A stretch of DNA of 64,000 nucleotides from Tropheryma whipplei str. Twist (GCF_000007485.1 NC_004572.3:372001-436000); one strand, 5' to 3'. Positions 52,990 to 62,175 are shown, numbered from the stretch's first letter. The notes: generated from the sequence alone by a model not told the origin. A program made the numbers and translations.

Positions 52990-54645
52990 TTGCGGCTTGC
53001 GGTGTTGCGCGATTTGTCGCGTAGTTGGGTAGTTTTGGAAGTTTTATCAAGTGAGAAAGAAAAGATCAGGTGCATTCTTGATACCCTAGTTGATAAAAAA
53101 ATTGCTTCGCGTATCTCTGCGAAGGATTGCTCGGTATGGGTGGAAAGTGCAAGAGAGGAAGCCTCAAGACGTCTTGGATGGCTTGATGTATACGATCACT
53201 CTCTCCCCGTTGCACAATCAGCAAAGGCGTTAAGAAATGATCTTCTCAAAAATGGGGTTGACCGCTTTGTCTTGAGTGGCATGGGTGGCTCTTCTCTCGC
53301 TTCTGAGTTGATGAGTGATTACTTTCAAACATCTCTTATTGTTCTTGATACAACCGATCCTGATCACGTATTCAGAGTCGCATCCGAGCCACTCGACAGG
53401 ACTTCCCTCATATTATCTTCCAAATCCGGTAGCACGCTTGAGGTTGATTCGCACAGGCGCTTGTTTGAAAAACACTTTAAAGGCTCTGGAATAGACCCAA
53501 GTAGCCGTATTATTTGCATAACTGACCCTAACTCACCATTAGACTTACTCGCGCAAGAAAAGGGTTACAGAGTATTTAATGCAGATCCAAGTGTTGGCGG
53601 GCGATTCTCTGCCCTAACAGCCTTTGGAATCGTACCATTAGTGTTGTGCGGAATAGATGTTACTCCGATACTATCTGCAGCGAAGCGGGCCTTTGTTGCA
53701 CTAAAGGAAGATAGCCAAGCAAATCCGGCGCTTATACTTGGCGCATTGTTAGCTGTTGAGGGTAAGGCCGCAATTGCTTCCGAAAGCCTTATAGGAAATT
53801 GGATAGAACAATTATTGGCAGAGTCAACAGGTAAAGATTTAACCGGGGTTTTGCCAATTGTTACGAATGGTGACCTGTCTAAAGTCAGACTGGAAGGTGT
53901 GTCGTATTTTGATGTACGGCTAGAAGATGGATCTAGGAATTCTAGCGAGAATTCTAGTGAGAAAAGTATTCAATCTGAGACAGAGTGTGCGGATAAAGAG
54001 TTCTGTGCTCGAATTACTGCGGGGCTTGGCGAACAATTCGTATTGTGGGAGTTTGCAACTGCTGTTTTAGGGCATATTCTCTCCATAAACCCCTTTGACC
54101 AGCCTGATGTAGAAAAGGCTAAGGAGGCGACAAGAGGTATTTTAGGCAACTTTAAAAAACCTGAAGATGAGCCCGTTATATCTCTTCAAAACGGTATAAA
54201 GACCCTTGGAGGTGCCTGTACTCAGAATCTTGGTGAGTTATTAGATACCCTTGGGAGGGCAATCCCGCCCTCCGGGTATCTTGCGATTCAAGCATATTTA
54301 GACCCAAAGAATGACGATGGGGTAATGGATCTTGTCAAGTACATGGTGCTGCGCTATAACAGGCCTGTTACATTCGGTTGGGGTCCGAGGTTTTTGCATT
54401 CAACTGGGCAGTATCACAAGGGTGGCCCCCGAATTGGCAGCTTCTTGCAACTTGTAACGGATTCTGACAGGTGTTTGGAGATACCGGGCTTGGGTTTTGA
54501 TTTTGGGAAGTTGATAAGATCTCAGGCCGCGGGTGATGCGCAGGTTCTAAGGTCCATCGGACGACCTGTTTTGACTCTTTTTGTAAATTCATTAGAAGAT
54601 CTGACTTTGAATCTGCCAGGCCTAGAGCCATCTCTATCCAATTGA
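52990..54645 (+). CDS. pgi: glucose-6-phosphate isomerase
   Basis: Interconverts glucose- and fructose-6-phosphate. The 551-residue protein belongs to the divergent isomerase type found after transaldolase in actinobacteria, sometimes fused to it. Sugar-phosphate (SIS) blocks are FVLSGMGGSSLASELM, LILSSKSGSTLEVDSHRRLF, GGRFSALTAFGIVPLVL and a C-terminal FGWGPRFLHSTGQYHKGGP. A low-complexity insertion (RNSSENSSEKSIQSETE, about residues 317-333) contains a 12-bp direct repeat. It starts with TTG 4 bases after tal. Confidence 0.93.
   Translation: MRLAVLRDLSRSWVVLEVLSSEKEKIRCILDTLVDKKIASRISAKDCSVWVESAREEASRRLGWLDVYDHSLPVAQSAKALRNDLLKNGVDRFVLSGMGGSSLASELMSDYFQTSLIVLDTTDPDHVFRVASEPLDRTSLILSSKSGSTLEVDSHRRLFEKHFKGSGIDPSSRIICITDPNSPLDLLAQEKGYRVFNADPSVGGRFSALTAFGIVPLVLCGIDVTPILSAAKRAFVALKEDSQANPALILGALLAVEGKAAIASESLIGNWIEQLLAESTGKDLTGVLPIVTNGDLSKVRLEGVSYFDVRLEDGSRNSSENSSEKSIQSETECADKEFCARITAGLGEQFVLWEFATAVLGHILSINPFDQPDVEKAKEATRGILGNFKKPEDEPVISLQNGIKTLGGACTQNLGELLDTLGRAIPPSGYLAIQAYLDPKNDDGVMDLVKYMVLRYNRPVTFGWGPRFLHSTGQYHKGGPRIGSFLQLVTDSDRCLEIPGLGFDFGKLIRSQAAGDAQVLRSIGRPVLTLFVNSLEDLTLNLPGLEPSLSN
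53938..53961 (+). repeat. 12-bp direct repeat in pgi
   Basis: AATTCTAGCGAG and AATTCTAGTGAG are adjacent (53938-53949 and 53950-53961) and encode NSSE-NSSE in a low-complexity insertion. Confidence 0.85.
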
Positions 54646-54687
54646 ACTGATCGCGCATATGGATTTTAAAACAGAAGTGGAATATAA

Positions 54688-56151
54688 ATGCCAAAGGTGA
54701 ATTGCGCAACACAGCAGATTGCCCTGCCTGGGGCGCTTGCTATATTCGGGGCAACGGGTGACCTGAGCTCCAAAAAACTATTGCCAGCGGTGTACGACTT
54801 GTTTCATAACTCTCTTCTATCAAATGGGTTCGTTTTAATTGCTCTGAATAGAGACTTCTCGGCGCAAGATTTTATCTGTCACTTCCGCCATTGCGTTAAG
54901 TCTTTCTCTAGGACGGGATGGTCAGAGTCTGTTTTTCTTGATCTCCAAAAAAGGGTACATCATGTAAGTGGCGACTTTTCCGACCCCGAGACATATATTG
55001 AGCTCTCTGAGAAATTAGAAACCACCAAAGAGGAAACTGGGGGTAATTGTGTTTTTTATCTCTCAGTTCCGCCAAATGTATTTACTCCCATCATGAAAAA
55101 CTTGTCTGCTAGTGGGCTGTCTAGAGGATGTTTGCATAAAATTGCTGTTGAAAAACCCTTTGGTAATGACCTTAAAAGTGCAATACAGCTTAATTCAGTG
55201 CTTAGGTCAGCTTTCCCTGAGCGTGCTATCTTTCGGGTTGATCACTATCTTGGTAAAGAGACCATTCAAAATATTCTTACTTTTCGTTTTGGAAACCAAA
55301 TCTTTGACCCTATTTGGAATAGGAAACATGTTGATCATGTGCAGATTACGATGTCTGAAGATATAGGGGTTGAGGGTCGCAGTAAGTACTATGACGGAAT
55401 CGGTGCTGCACGTGATGTATTACAAAATCATCTTTTGCAGCTTATGGCTCTAATTACGATGGAGAGACCCTCGAATTTGAATAACGCGAGTGATATAAGG
55501 CACGAGAAGCAGAGAGTTTTGGAATGTGTGAGTCTTCCGAAAAATATAGCTCAAAATGCTGTTCGTGGCCAATACTCATCCGGCTATCTACGGGATGAGA
55601 GGGTTGTATCTTTTTTGCAAGAAGATGGGGTTAATCCATCTTCAAGAACTGAAACATTCGCGGCGATAAAGCTAAATGCCGATAATGAACGTTGGTATGG
55701 TGTACCTTTCTACGTTAGAACTGGGAAACGGATGGCAAAACGTAGTGCATATATAAGTCTTGTATTCAAGCCAACTGATATGAGTATTTTGCAAAATGTG
55801 ATTGTTATAAGGTTGCAACCAGACGAGGGTGTGTCTATTTGGTTTGCGTCGAAAGTGCCCGGTTATCGTTCTGATATTCGACAGGTGAATTTTGATTTTT
55901 CGTATAAAAGCTCATTTACTGAATCAAGTCCAGAGGCTTATGAACGCTTAATTCTGGATGCAATGAGGGGTGAGGCCTCCTTGTTTCCGCAGCAAAGAGA
56001 AGTGGAGTTGTGTTGGGGCATAATAGACCCCCTTGAGGAGGTTTGGGAAAACGACAATACCCTGATACCCCAATACACTCCAGGAAGTTGGGGGCCAGAT
56101 ACTTCAAACGACCTTTTGCTCAGAACGTCCAGGCACTGGAGAAATTACTGA
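54688..56151 (+). CDS. zwf: glucose-6-phosphate 1-dehydrogenase
   Basis: NADP-dependent entry enzyme of the oxidative pentose phosphate pathway. The 487 residues have the nucleotide motif FGATGDLSSKKLLPAVYDL (usual Ser in GASGD is Thr), VEKPFGNDL, the active-site RVDHYLGKETIQNIL with RFGNQIFDPIWNR, and VPFYVRTGKRM. In actinobacteria its activator gene opcA and then pgl follow; here both are absent and the 3' end overlaps a convergent tryptophan-operon relic by 7 bases. pgl is at 19897. Confidence 0.97.
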   Translation: MPKVNCATQQIALPGALAIFGATGDLSSKKLLPAVYDLFHNSLLSNGFVLIALNRDFSAQDFICHFRHCVKSFSRTGWSESVFLDLQKRVHHVSGDFSDPETYIELSEKLETTKEETGGNCVFYLSVPPNVFTPIMKNLSASGLSRGCLHKIAVEKPFGNDLKSAIQLNSVLRSAFPERAIFRVDHYLGKETIQNILTFRFGNQIFDPIWNRKHVDHVQITMSEDIGVEGRSKYYDGIGAARDVLQNHLLQLMALITMERPSNLNNASDIRHEKQRVLECVSLPKNIAQNAVRGQYSSGYLRDERVVSFLQEDGVNPSSRTETFAAIKLNADNERWYGVPFYVRTGKRMAKRSAYISLVFKPTDMSILQNVIVIRLQPDEGVSIWFASKVPGYRSDIRQVNFDFSYKSSFTESSPEAYERLILDAMRGEASLFPQQREVELCWGIIDPLEEVWENDNTLIPQYTPGSWGPDTSNDLLLRTSRHWRNY

Positions 56152-56342
56152 TTATAAGTCTTCTTCTTGAAGCTCAAACCTCCCAGGATGCCTACAACGA
56201 CCAGTACGGCGCAGGGAAGAAGTAAAACTTTTAAGTCGAATATAAGAAATATACCCCCAGCGAGAAACGCTGATAAGATGCACACAACCAAAAACCATGC
56301 TGCGAAAGAATTACCATGAGAAACAGAGTGATTTGAAGACAT
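56145..56342 (-). CDS. HGxxPAAW-type small membrane protein
   Basis: A 65-residue protein with two membrane helices and the motif HGNSFAAW near the N-terminus, matching the actinobacterial HGxxPAAW family (Pro replaced by Phe). Such genes normally lie between the trp-associated membrane protein gene and trpC. Here the upstream partner is kept (56354) but trpC and trpE are absent. Function unknown. The ATG at 56342 has AAGG upstream; the 3' end overlaps zwf. Confidence 0.75.
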   Translation of the reverse strand: MSSNHSVSHGNSFAAWFLVVCILSAFLAGGIFLIFDLKVLLLPCAVLVVVGILGGLSFKKKTYNQ

Positions 56343-56353
56343 GCGATAAAACC

Positions 56354-56902
56354 TTAAGTGGGGTCAACTCCCCTGCTTAAACTATCCCAAATGTATTTAT
56401 TTTGCAACTTTTCTTCATTATTGCTGCTGTGCCTATTTTTTTTCTTCAAAAAAATCGCTACAGAAAAACATAGCAAGTATGCAGTGTACGCAACGATAGA
56501 TAATAACAGCGGTATCTGAGGAATAATACTTGCAGTAGATAGAATATTCTCTAGGGATGTTTCCCCAGAGATTCCGAAGCTCTCAGACAGTTTTGCGTAG
56601 AAGACGTGTTTCGTAAAGACAAAGAGCAATGGCATCAAAACTGCAATCGAGAAAAGTAATATCCTTGCTAGGAACAGCTTAAACAATCTGCTGAGTAAAC
56701 TCAGAACGAGTAGGGTCAAAAGAATAGAGGAGTTAAAAAAACTAGATCCGTTTATCTCGATAAAATCCTTTGAAGAAAGCAGTTTGTCAGTCACACGAAC
56801 TGTAAACCAAACCTGGCCTGTTAGGGTGAATAAAACGGCAAGGGCAATAAACTCCCCCGGGAAAGCAAATTTTCTCAGCACAAAAATAGTCCAAGACCCC
56901 AA
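56354..56902 (-). CDS. Trp-operon-associated membrane protein (relic)
   Basis: A 182-residue protein with about four membrane helices. The N-terminal helix ending in TGQVWFTVRV fits the Trp_oprn_chp family, found between trpE and trpC in actinobacteria, where its role is unknown; the following gene (HGxxPAAW) supports this. The C-terminus is charged (KKKNRHSSNNEEKLQ). The start may be TTG at 56902 or GTG at 56881. No tryptophan biosynthesis enzyme is nearby. Confidence 0.6.
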   Translation of the reverse strand: MGSWTIFVLRKFAFPGEFIALAVLFTLTGQVWFTVRVTDKLLSSKDFIEINGSSFFNSSILLTLLVLSLLSRLFKLFLARILLFSIAVLMPLLFVFTKHVFYAKLSESFGISGETSLENILSTASIIPQIPLLLSIVAYTAYLLCFSVAIFLKKKNRHSSNNEEKLQNKYIWDSLSRGVDPT

Positions 56903-56945
56903 ATAAACCGGGCAAGGGGCAGAAACACAAAACAGATAGATGCAG

Positions 56946-57018
56946 AGCCAGCTATGGGACTCGAACCCATAACCGCCCGATTACAAGTCGGGTGCGCTAC
57001 CAATTGCGCCAAGCTGGC
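56946..57018 (-). tRNA. tRNA-Thr (anticodon TGT)
   Basis: On the minus strand acceptor GCCAGCT pairs with AGCTGGC, anticodon stem CCCGA/TCGGG encloses loop CTTGTAA (anticodon TGT), and the T-arm has loop TTCGAGT between TATGGG and CCCATA. Discriminator T; CCA is not encoded. Confidence 0.96.
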
Positions 57019-57062
57019 AGGATAAAACGGCACACAAGATTACAATACAGCCCTTCGCATGT

Positions 57063-57944
57063 CTAGGTATTCCGAGCGCCTGTGTGACTCGGCGGTTTTG
57101 TACTGAAAGTCTTGCCCTGAGATTCGGCAATAAAGCGCTTAAAAGAGTCAAGATCACCCGGAGAGCCAGTATAAAGGGCACCATTCACAAGAACAGTTGG
57201 GGTGCCCCTGAGGGAGACATTGTCACTATTAGGAAGAATATACCTGGTAGCCCTTTCGGTAGCAGCAACGGCCCAATCTGAAAACATCTCGTGCTTTATA
57301 CACTCCTCAACCTTTGGGTCAGAAGCCCCGGATGCAGAGGCAATAGTCCAAAGTTCATCATTGCCCAAACCTCTGTTCTGAAGTGCAGATTCTTGGTGTT
57401 GAAACAAGGCGGCATTAACAGAAAGAAAATATTTCGGAGAGTAGTTTGCAACACACGCAACGGCATTTGTCGCCCTAACCGAATAACGATTAAGCCCTGA
57501 ACCAAATATCGCAATTGGGTGGATAGACAGGGTTGCATTACCGCCATCCAATAAACTGCTGAGATACGCGGAGGTAGTCTCTTCGAACTGCTTGCAGTAA
57601 TGACAGCTGTAGTCAGCGTAAACCCTGATGTTTATCTTTCCATTCTCCGCACTTTCATAGTAAGGAGTAGGACCGAACTCAGGATGGATACCCTCAGTTA
57701 AAATTGGTTCCCCTTTTGGCCCAAAAACAATACCATCAGAAACCATATTACGTGGACCAGCTGCCTGAGAAGGAACAGAAAAAACAATAACAAGAACTAC
57801 CGCACTTACAACCGCAAATATTGCAAGTAGAACACCGCCCTGGATAAACCACCGCGCGCGCCTCTCGGATTTAACCTGTTGGTCACGTATGTGCCTGGCC
57901 TTCTCCCGGGCGCGATCACGTCGCTCCCTCTTAGTTAAATCCAT
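57063..57944 (-). CDS. membrane-anchored DsbA-family thiol oxidoreductase
   Basis: A 293-residue protein: a highly charged cytoplasmic N-terminus (KRERRDRAREKARH), one membrane helix (about residues 33-57), and an extracytoplasmic thioredoxin-like domain with active site CHYC in VYADYSCHYCKQFEE, an additional cysteine pair later, and the cis-Pro loop LRGTPTVLVNG. It resembles actinobacterial DsbA/MdbA-type disulfide-forming proteins, so it probably oxidises or repairs disulfides in exported proteins. ATG at 57944. It is alone on the minus strand between tRNA-Thr and rlmB. Confidence 0.92.
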   Translation of the reverse strand: MDLTKRERRDRAREKARHIRDQQVKSERRARWFIQGGVLLAIFAVVSAVVLVIVFSVPSQAAGPRNMVSDGIVFGPKGEPILTEGIHPEFGPTPYYESAENGKINIRVYADYSCHYCKQFEETTSAYLSSLLDGGNATLSIHPIAIFGSGLNRYSVRATNAVACVANYSPKYFLSVNAALFQHQESALQNRGLGNDELWTIASASGASDPKVEECIKHEMFSDWAVAATERATRYILPNSDNVSLRGTPTVLVNGALYTGSPGDLDSFKRFIAESQGKTFSTKPPSHTGARNT

Positions 57945-58058
57945 CTAGCTAAACCCAAAGAATTCTTCAAAACAATAAGGGGCAAAACACCCGAGTCTAC
58001 TCTCCTATTGAAGCACAAAGTGCAGTTTTTGAGAAAACCTCTTGTCGCAAAAAGCACT

Positions 58059-58850
58059 TTACCGCTGCAGTTCATACAAGGCTATACTGACAGCAACCGA
58101 CACATTTAGAGAATCAACAGAAGCATCCGTCGGAATTGTAAGCAGTTCATCACAGTGTTTTTTTACAAGATGACTTATGCCGCTACCTTCGCTGCCAACA
58201 ATAAGCAGAAGTGCACGTTTGTCCTCCTTTTTTAAAAAAACACTTTTATCAATTGGAGTCTTAGAATTCGAATCTAAACCCAGTACAAAACCACCGTACT
58301 CTCTAAAACGGACAATATAACGGGTTAGATTCCCCACCTCCGCAATGGGTAATTTGCCAACTGCCCCAGCACTCGCTTTCCATACCATAGGTGTTACACG
58401 AGCACTGCGATTCTTGCCTATTAGAACAGCCGATGCGCGAAAGGCAGCCGCTGAGCGTACAATCGCACCAAGATTGCGAGGATCTGTAACCTGATCGCAT
58501 GCAATGAATAAAGGAGGACGGGGCCAAGTCTGTTTCAAGAGCTCTTCCGCGCGACTGGGTCTATAAGACTTGCACAGTAGCGCGACACCCTGATGAGGCA
58601 AGTCTGTCAATCTATCGAGTGTGCTGCGAGGTACAAATATATGAGGAATATCTGAATAATTCATGATTTTTGACACTCGTGGATTGTGTTTAAGCGCAAA
58701 ACTTTTATCTATAAGGAGCTTTATCGATGGCACCCTTTCACGCAACGCCTCGTATACCGGATTTATTCCAACAATCGTATTGTGCTCAATCTGGTTTGGT
58801 AACCCGGACCTTCTTGAAGAGCTAGAAACTGACCTGTTTTTTCGTCTCAT
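58059..58850 (-). CDS. rlmB: 23S rRNA 2'-O-ribose methyltransferase (TrmH/SpoU family)
   Basis: SAM-dependent methylase, most likely for G2251 of 23S rRNA. The 263-residue product has an N-terminal substrate domain (IVGINPVYEAL) and the knotted SPOUT domain with DQVTDPRNLGAIVRSAAAF, LLIVGSEGSGISHLVKKHCD and PTDASVDSLNVSVAVSIALYE. The ATG overlaps the cysS stop by four bases. The order carD-ispDF-cysS-rlmB is a conserved actinobacterial operon. Confidence 0.95.
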   Translation of the reverse strand: MRRKNRSVSSSSRRSGLPNQIEHNTIVGINPVYEALRERVPSIKLLIDKSFALKHNPRVSKIMNYSDIPHIFVPRSTLDRLTDLPHQGVALLCKSYRPSRAEELLKQTWPRPPLFIACDQVTDPRNLGAIVRSAAAFRASAVLIGKNRSARVTPMVWKASAGAVGKLPIAEVGNLTRYIVRFREYGGFVLGLDSNSKTPIDKSVFLKKEDKRALLLIVGSEGSGISHLVKKHCDELLTIPTDASVDSLNVSVAVSIALYELQR

Positions 58851-60247
58851 CCCCGCGGACTACCATAAGACACATGACCGTCTGAAACGCTTATATCCGC
58901 TTCGGCTAATAATTCTCGCAAAAGGTCTGAAGTATAAAAATCACCCTTAGAGCGCGCCCTGTCTCTTGCTTCAAGTAATACTTGAAGCAAGGCTTTGCTA
59001 TTATCCTGCGCTCCACTGGTGTATGTTATTTTATGATCAATTGGGCACAAAATAGAAAGCATCTCTACAACTTCTGACAGTGTATTCCCCAAATATTGCA
59101 TATCTGCCTGTGTATCAACCAAGCGATTCATTTCTCTTACCTTATTGTGAACAATAGCAAGAGCTTCGGGTATATTTAGGTCATTATCAAGTGAGGTAGA
59201 AAAATCCGTATTCAATTGGGAAACGCAGAAGTCGTTTTCATAACCCTCGCGTTCGAGGTAGTCATATACTCGGTATATACATCCTTGAAGTTTATTCCAA
59301 GTGTTACAGGCTTGCGACAAAGAATTTTCCGTGTAATTAAGGGTTGAGCGGTAGTGTGCAGTTAGAAAATAGTATCGCAAAGCAGACGGTGACACTTTTG
59401 ACAAAGCATCCTGAACAAGAACTGAGTTACCAAAAGACTTAGACATTTTGATACCTTCAACATTGACTGCCCCCGTGTGCATCCATATATCAGCAAAATG
59501 CGCTCCCAAAGCGCGGGCTTGAGCCAACTCATTTTCATGATGAGGGAAACGTAAGTCAACTCCACCCCCGTGTATGGCAAAACGAGTGCCTAAGTACTTC
59601 GTTGCCATAACTGAGCATTCTATATGCCAGCCCGGTCTTCCGGGACCCCAGGGGGACTCCCAAAAAGCCAAGTCAGGATCTGTGTCTTTTTTTTCTTTCC
59701 ATAGAGTAAAATCTCTGGGGTCACGCTTTCCAGGAGTAATGCAATCATCGATTAAAAGATCTTTCTGGTCAGTTAGCTCACCATAACTTGGGTGCTTATC
59801 AATACTGAAAAAGACGTTACCTGAACCATCCATCGCCCTGTAGGCGACGTTTTTCTGTATGAGTATCTCTATTGCCTTTATTATGTCCGGAATATGCGCT
59901 GTTACCAATGGCTCATAGTCTGGTGGCTTTACAAACAACGCCTTATAGGCTTCATTAAACAATCCAGAGACCCTGTAGGCAATCTGCCACCAAGTTTCGC
60001 CTGTTTCAGTACTGCGCGCAGAGGCAAGTATTTTATCGTCTATATCGGTTATATTGCGTACATACAAAACCGGAAGGCCTTTGTATTCCAACCACCGTCG
60101 CAAACAGTCATAGACTACGCCCGATCGCATATGACCAATATGTGGAGGTGATTGTACTGTGGGTCCGCAAACGTAGAGTTCCACACGATCCCTGCAGTCT
60201 AGGGTAACAATGCGTCTTGAGAGGGTATCGTATAAATTTAACGTCAT
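58847..60247 (-). CDS. cysS: cysteinyl-tRNA synthetase
   Basis: Charges tRNA-Cys with cysteine. The 466-residue class I synthetase has YVCGPTVQSPPHIGHMRSG (zinc Cys and HIGH), VRNITDIDDKIL, WHIECSVMA, AIHGGGVDLRFPHHENELAQ and the KMSKS loop in EGIKMSKSFGNSV. It is the true tRNA synthetase of the window, in contrast to the MshC-like paralogue at 26798. ispDF lies 84 bases upstream. Confidence 0.97.
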   Translation of the reverse strand: MTLNLYDTLSRRIVTLDCRDRVELYVCGPTVQSPPHIGHMRSGVVYDCLRRWLEYKGLPVLYVRNITDIDDKILASARSTETGETWWQIAYRVSGLFNEAYKALFVKPPDYEPLVTAHIPDIIKAIEILIQKNVAYRAMDGSGNVFFSIDKHPSYGELTDQKDLLIDDCITPGKRDPRDFTLWKEKKDTDPDLAFWESPWGPGRPGWHIECSVMATKYLGTRFAIHGGGVDLRFPHHENELAQARALGAHFADIWMHTGAVNVEGIKMSKSFGNSVLVQDALSKVSPSALRYYFLTAHYRSTLNYTENSLSQACNTWNKLQGCIYRVYDYLEREGYENDFCVSQLNTDFSTSLDNDLNIPEALAIVHNKVREMNRLVDTQADMQYLGNTLSEVVEMLSILCPIDHKITYTSGAQDNSKALLQVLLEARDRARSKGDFYTSDLLRELLAEADISVSDGHVSYGSPRG

Positions 60248-60331
60248 TACAAGATACAGTATGTCAAATGAACAAAGCAGATCTATACCAATTCACTGCA
60301 CTTATAAAGCAAATACTAATCTGTACAAGAA

Positions 60332-61600
60332 TTATCGGTGGTAAATCTGAGCAACAGCAATTGCCCCAATCCCCTCACCGCGACCTAGAAACCCCATGCC
60401 ATCAGTTGTTACAGAAGAAAGACTGATTCGCGCGCCTGATAGACAGTCTGAAATTGCATGCTCTGCTTCGACTCTCCTGTCTGCAAGGCGCGGGGTATTA
60501 GAAATAACTTGCACCGCAATATTTAGAACACAAAATCCATTTGTTGCCAAAAGTCTGTTAGTTGATTCCAAAAAATAAGCCCCGGATGCATCTTTTGTTG
60601 CGGCCAGGTCAACACCAAAGACACTTCCTATATCCCCCATATTCGCGGCAGATAAAAGAGCCGTTGTACAAGCATGCGCAACAACATCCCCATCACTATG
60701 ACCTTGCAATCTTCTGTAATTTTTCCACTCTAGACAAGCCAAGAAGAGTGGGGACTCGTCCAGAATGAATTTATGAAAATCAATACCAACCCCAATGAGT
60801 GGTAACGGCATGCTTAGAGCAGAGATCGGCGGTTGCGAGATGTTTACAGGAGATACATTCGACTTAGAGAGCAGACTTGATGCCGCAAATTCGGCGCGCT
60901 GCAAATCACACGGATTGGTTACCTTAAAACTCGCCTCATGTCCATTTATCAGTGTTATATCCTTTTCAATCTGGGCAACCATTACAGAGTCATCGGCAAA
61001 CTGTTCATTGCTAGCAACAGAGCGCTCGTGGGCAGCTTCAAGCAGCGCGCGATCAAAGCCCTGTGGGGTCTGTGCGCTAAAAAATTCTCTCCTGTCAAGA
61101 TGCAACACGCTCTTGGTATGAAAAGGTTCACCGGGGCCCCGTGCAACCTCTCGATATGCGTCCTGCATATTTACCTTCTTTATGCTATCGACAATCGCAA
61201 TTACAGGAATAACAGCTTTAGATGTCTCAAGTTGCTTAATAACCGATAGATAAATCTCAGGAGGTGTAAATGCACGAGCTACATCATGCACAAGAAGTTT
61301 TGTTATCCTTGCAGAAAAATACCTGATACCAAGACCAACGGAATCCTGCCGAGTTGCCCCGCCAGTTACTATCTTAATCTTTTCAAGAGTTCCTAGGCTC
61401 TGTAAAACATTTCTTTCGCAAAGCTCAACAAAACCCTTTGGAACAGTGACAACAACTTCCAAAGCTGTTCTTAACTGACCCAAGTTTTTTAGGCACCATT
61501 GTATTAAATCCAAACCACCAACTGAGACAAATGCCTTCGGCAGAGAAGAAGACAGCCTGCTACCGACACCCGCCGCAAGCAAAAGCAATCCAACTGCCAT
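60332..61600 (-). CDS. ispDF: bifunctional IspD/IspF (isoprenoid precursor synthesis)
   Basis: A 422-residue fusion of two methylerythritol-phosphate pathway enzymes. Residues about 1-235 are IspD (cytidylyltransferase): LLLAAGVGSRLSSSLPKAFV, GGATRQDSVGLG, VHDVARAFTPPE and AQTPQGFDRALL. Residues about 265-422 are IspF (cyclodiphosphate synthase): GVGIDFHKF with the metal Asp/His, LQGHSDGDVVAHACTTALL, GDIGSVFG and TTDGMGFLGRGEGIGAIAV. A Ser/Pro-rich linker joins them. In Mycobacterium the two are separate adjacent genes. The ATG is 6 bases after carD. Confidence 0.96.
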   Translation of the reverse strand: MAVGLLLLAAGVGSRLSSSLPKAFVSVGGLDLIQWCLKNLGQLRTALEVVVTVPKGFVELCERNVLQSLGTLEKIKIVTGGATRQDSVGLGIRYFSARITKLLVHDVARAFTPPEIYLSVIKQLETSKAVIPVIAIVDSIKKVNMQDAYREVARGPGEPFHTKSVLHLDRREFFSAQTPQGFDRALLEAAHERSVASNEQFADDSVMVAQIEKDITLINGHEASFKVTNPCDLQRAEFAASSLLSKSNVSPVNISQPPISALSMPLPLIGVGIDFHKFILDESPLFLACLEWKNYRRLQGHSDGDVVAHACTTALLSAANMGDIGSVFGVDLAATKDASGAYFLESTNRLLATNGFCVLNIAVQVISNTPRLADRRVEAEHAISDCLSGARISLSSVTTDGMGFLGRGEGIGAIAVAQIYHR

Positions 61601-61606
61601 ACTGAC

Positions 61607-62089
61607 TTATTCAGCAAGCACTTCATCAAGCAAAGCTTCCGCATCTTCCTGGTTTGTGTGACGGGCAAGCGCTAACTCTGCAACTAAAATACCGCGGGCG
61701 CGGGTAAGCATCCGTTTTTCTCCAGCGGAAAGAACACGGGTCTTCTCTCGTCGCGACAGATCCCTTACAACCTCTGTTACCTTCGTGACATCCCCAGACG
61801 CTATTTTTTCCAAATTACTCTTGTAGCGCCGGGACCAATTGGTTGGCTCATCAACCAGATTCTCGCGTAAAACTTCAACAACCCTGCGGGCACCGTCTGA
61901 ATCGATAACGCCACGCAAGCCCACAGCCTCTATTTTTTCGGCTGGCACCTCTATCATCAAGTCGCCATCTGAAACATGTAATTTCAGATAAGTTACCTCT
62001 TCACCGCGAATAACACGCTTTTTTATTTCCAAAATGGATGCCGTGCCATGATGAGGGTAAACCACAGTCTGTCCCACTTTGAACTGCAT
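61607..62089 (-). CDS. carD: transcription regulator CarD
   Basis: RNA polymerase-binding protein that stabilises open promoter complexes. The 160 residues have the N-terminal polymerase-interacting domain [20 protein letters not shown] and the C-terminal helical DNA-binding domain with [16 protein letters not shown] and [27 protein letters not shown] precedes the ATG at 62089 and a TATAAT lies 16 bases before it. It heads the carD-ispDF-cysS-rlmB operon. Together with the RbpA-like gene (18213) it indicates actinobacterial control of initiation. Confidence 0.97.
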   Translation of the reverse strand: MQFKVGQTVVYPHHGTASILEIKKRVIRGEEVTYLKLHVSDGDLMIEVPAEKIEAVGLRGVIDSDGARRVVEVLRENLVDEPTNWSRRYKSNLEKIASGDVTKVTEVVRDLSRREKTRVLSAGEKRMLTRARGILVAELALARHTNQEDAEALLDEVLAE

Positions 62090-62105
62090 ACCACCCCCTA
62101 ACGGA

Positions 62106-62111
62106 ATTATA
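62106..62111 (-). promoter_or_regulatory. -10 box TATAAT upstream of carD
   Basis: TATAAT on the minus strand, 16 bases before the carD ATG and upstream of its AGGGGG ribosome site. No clear -35 box at 16-18 bases. Confidence 0.5.
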
Positions 62112-62175
62112 GGTTATGCACGCAGCAAGCAGTACTCATATACGTTTTGTGTACCCTCTAATAAAACATGTACGT

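Noticed and set aside
60262-60267. TTGACA just upstream of cysS as a -35 box.
   Set aside because: A -10 box at normal spacing would fall inside the coding region; none is seen there.
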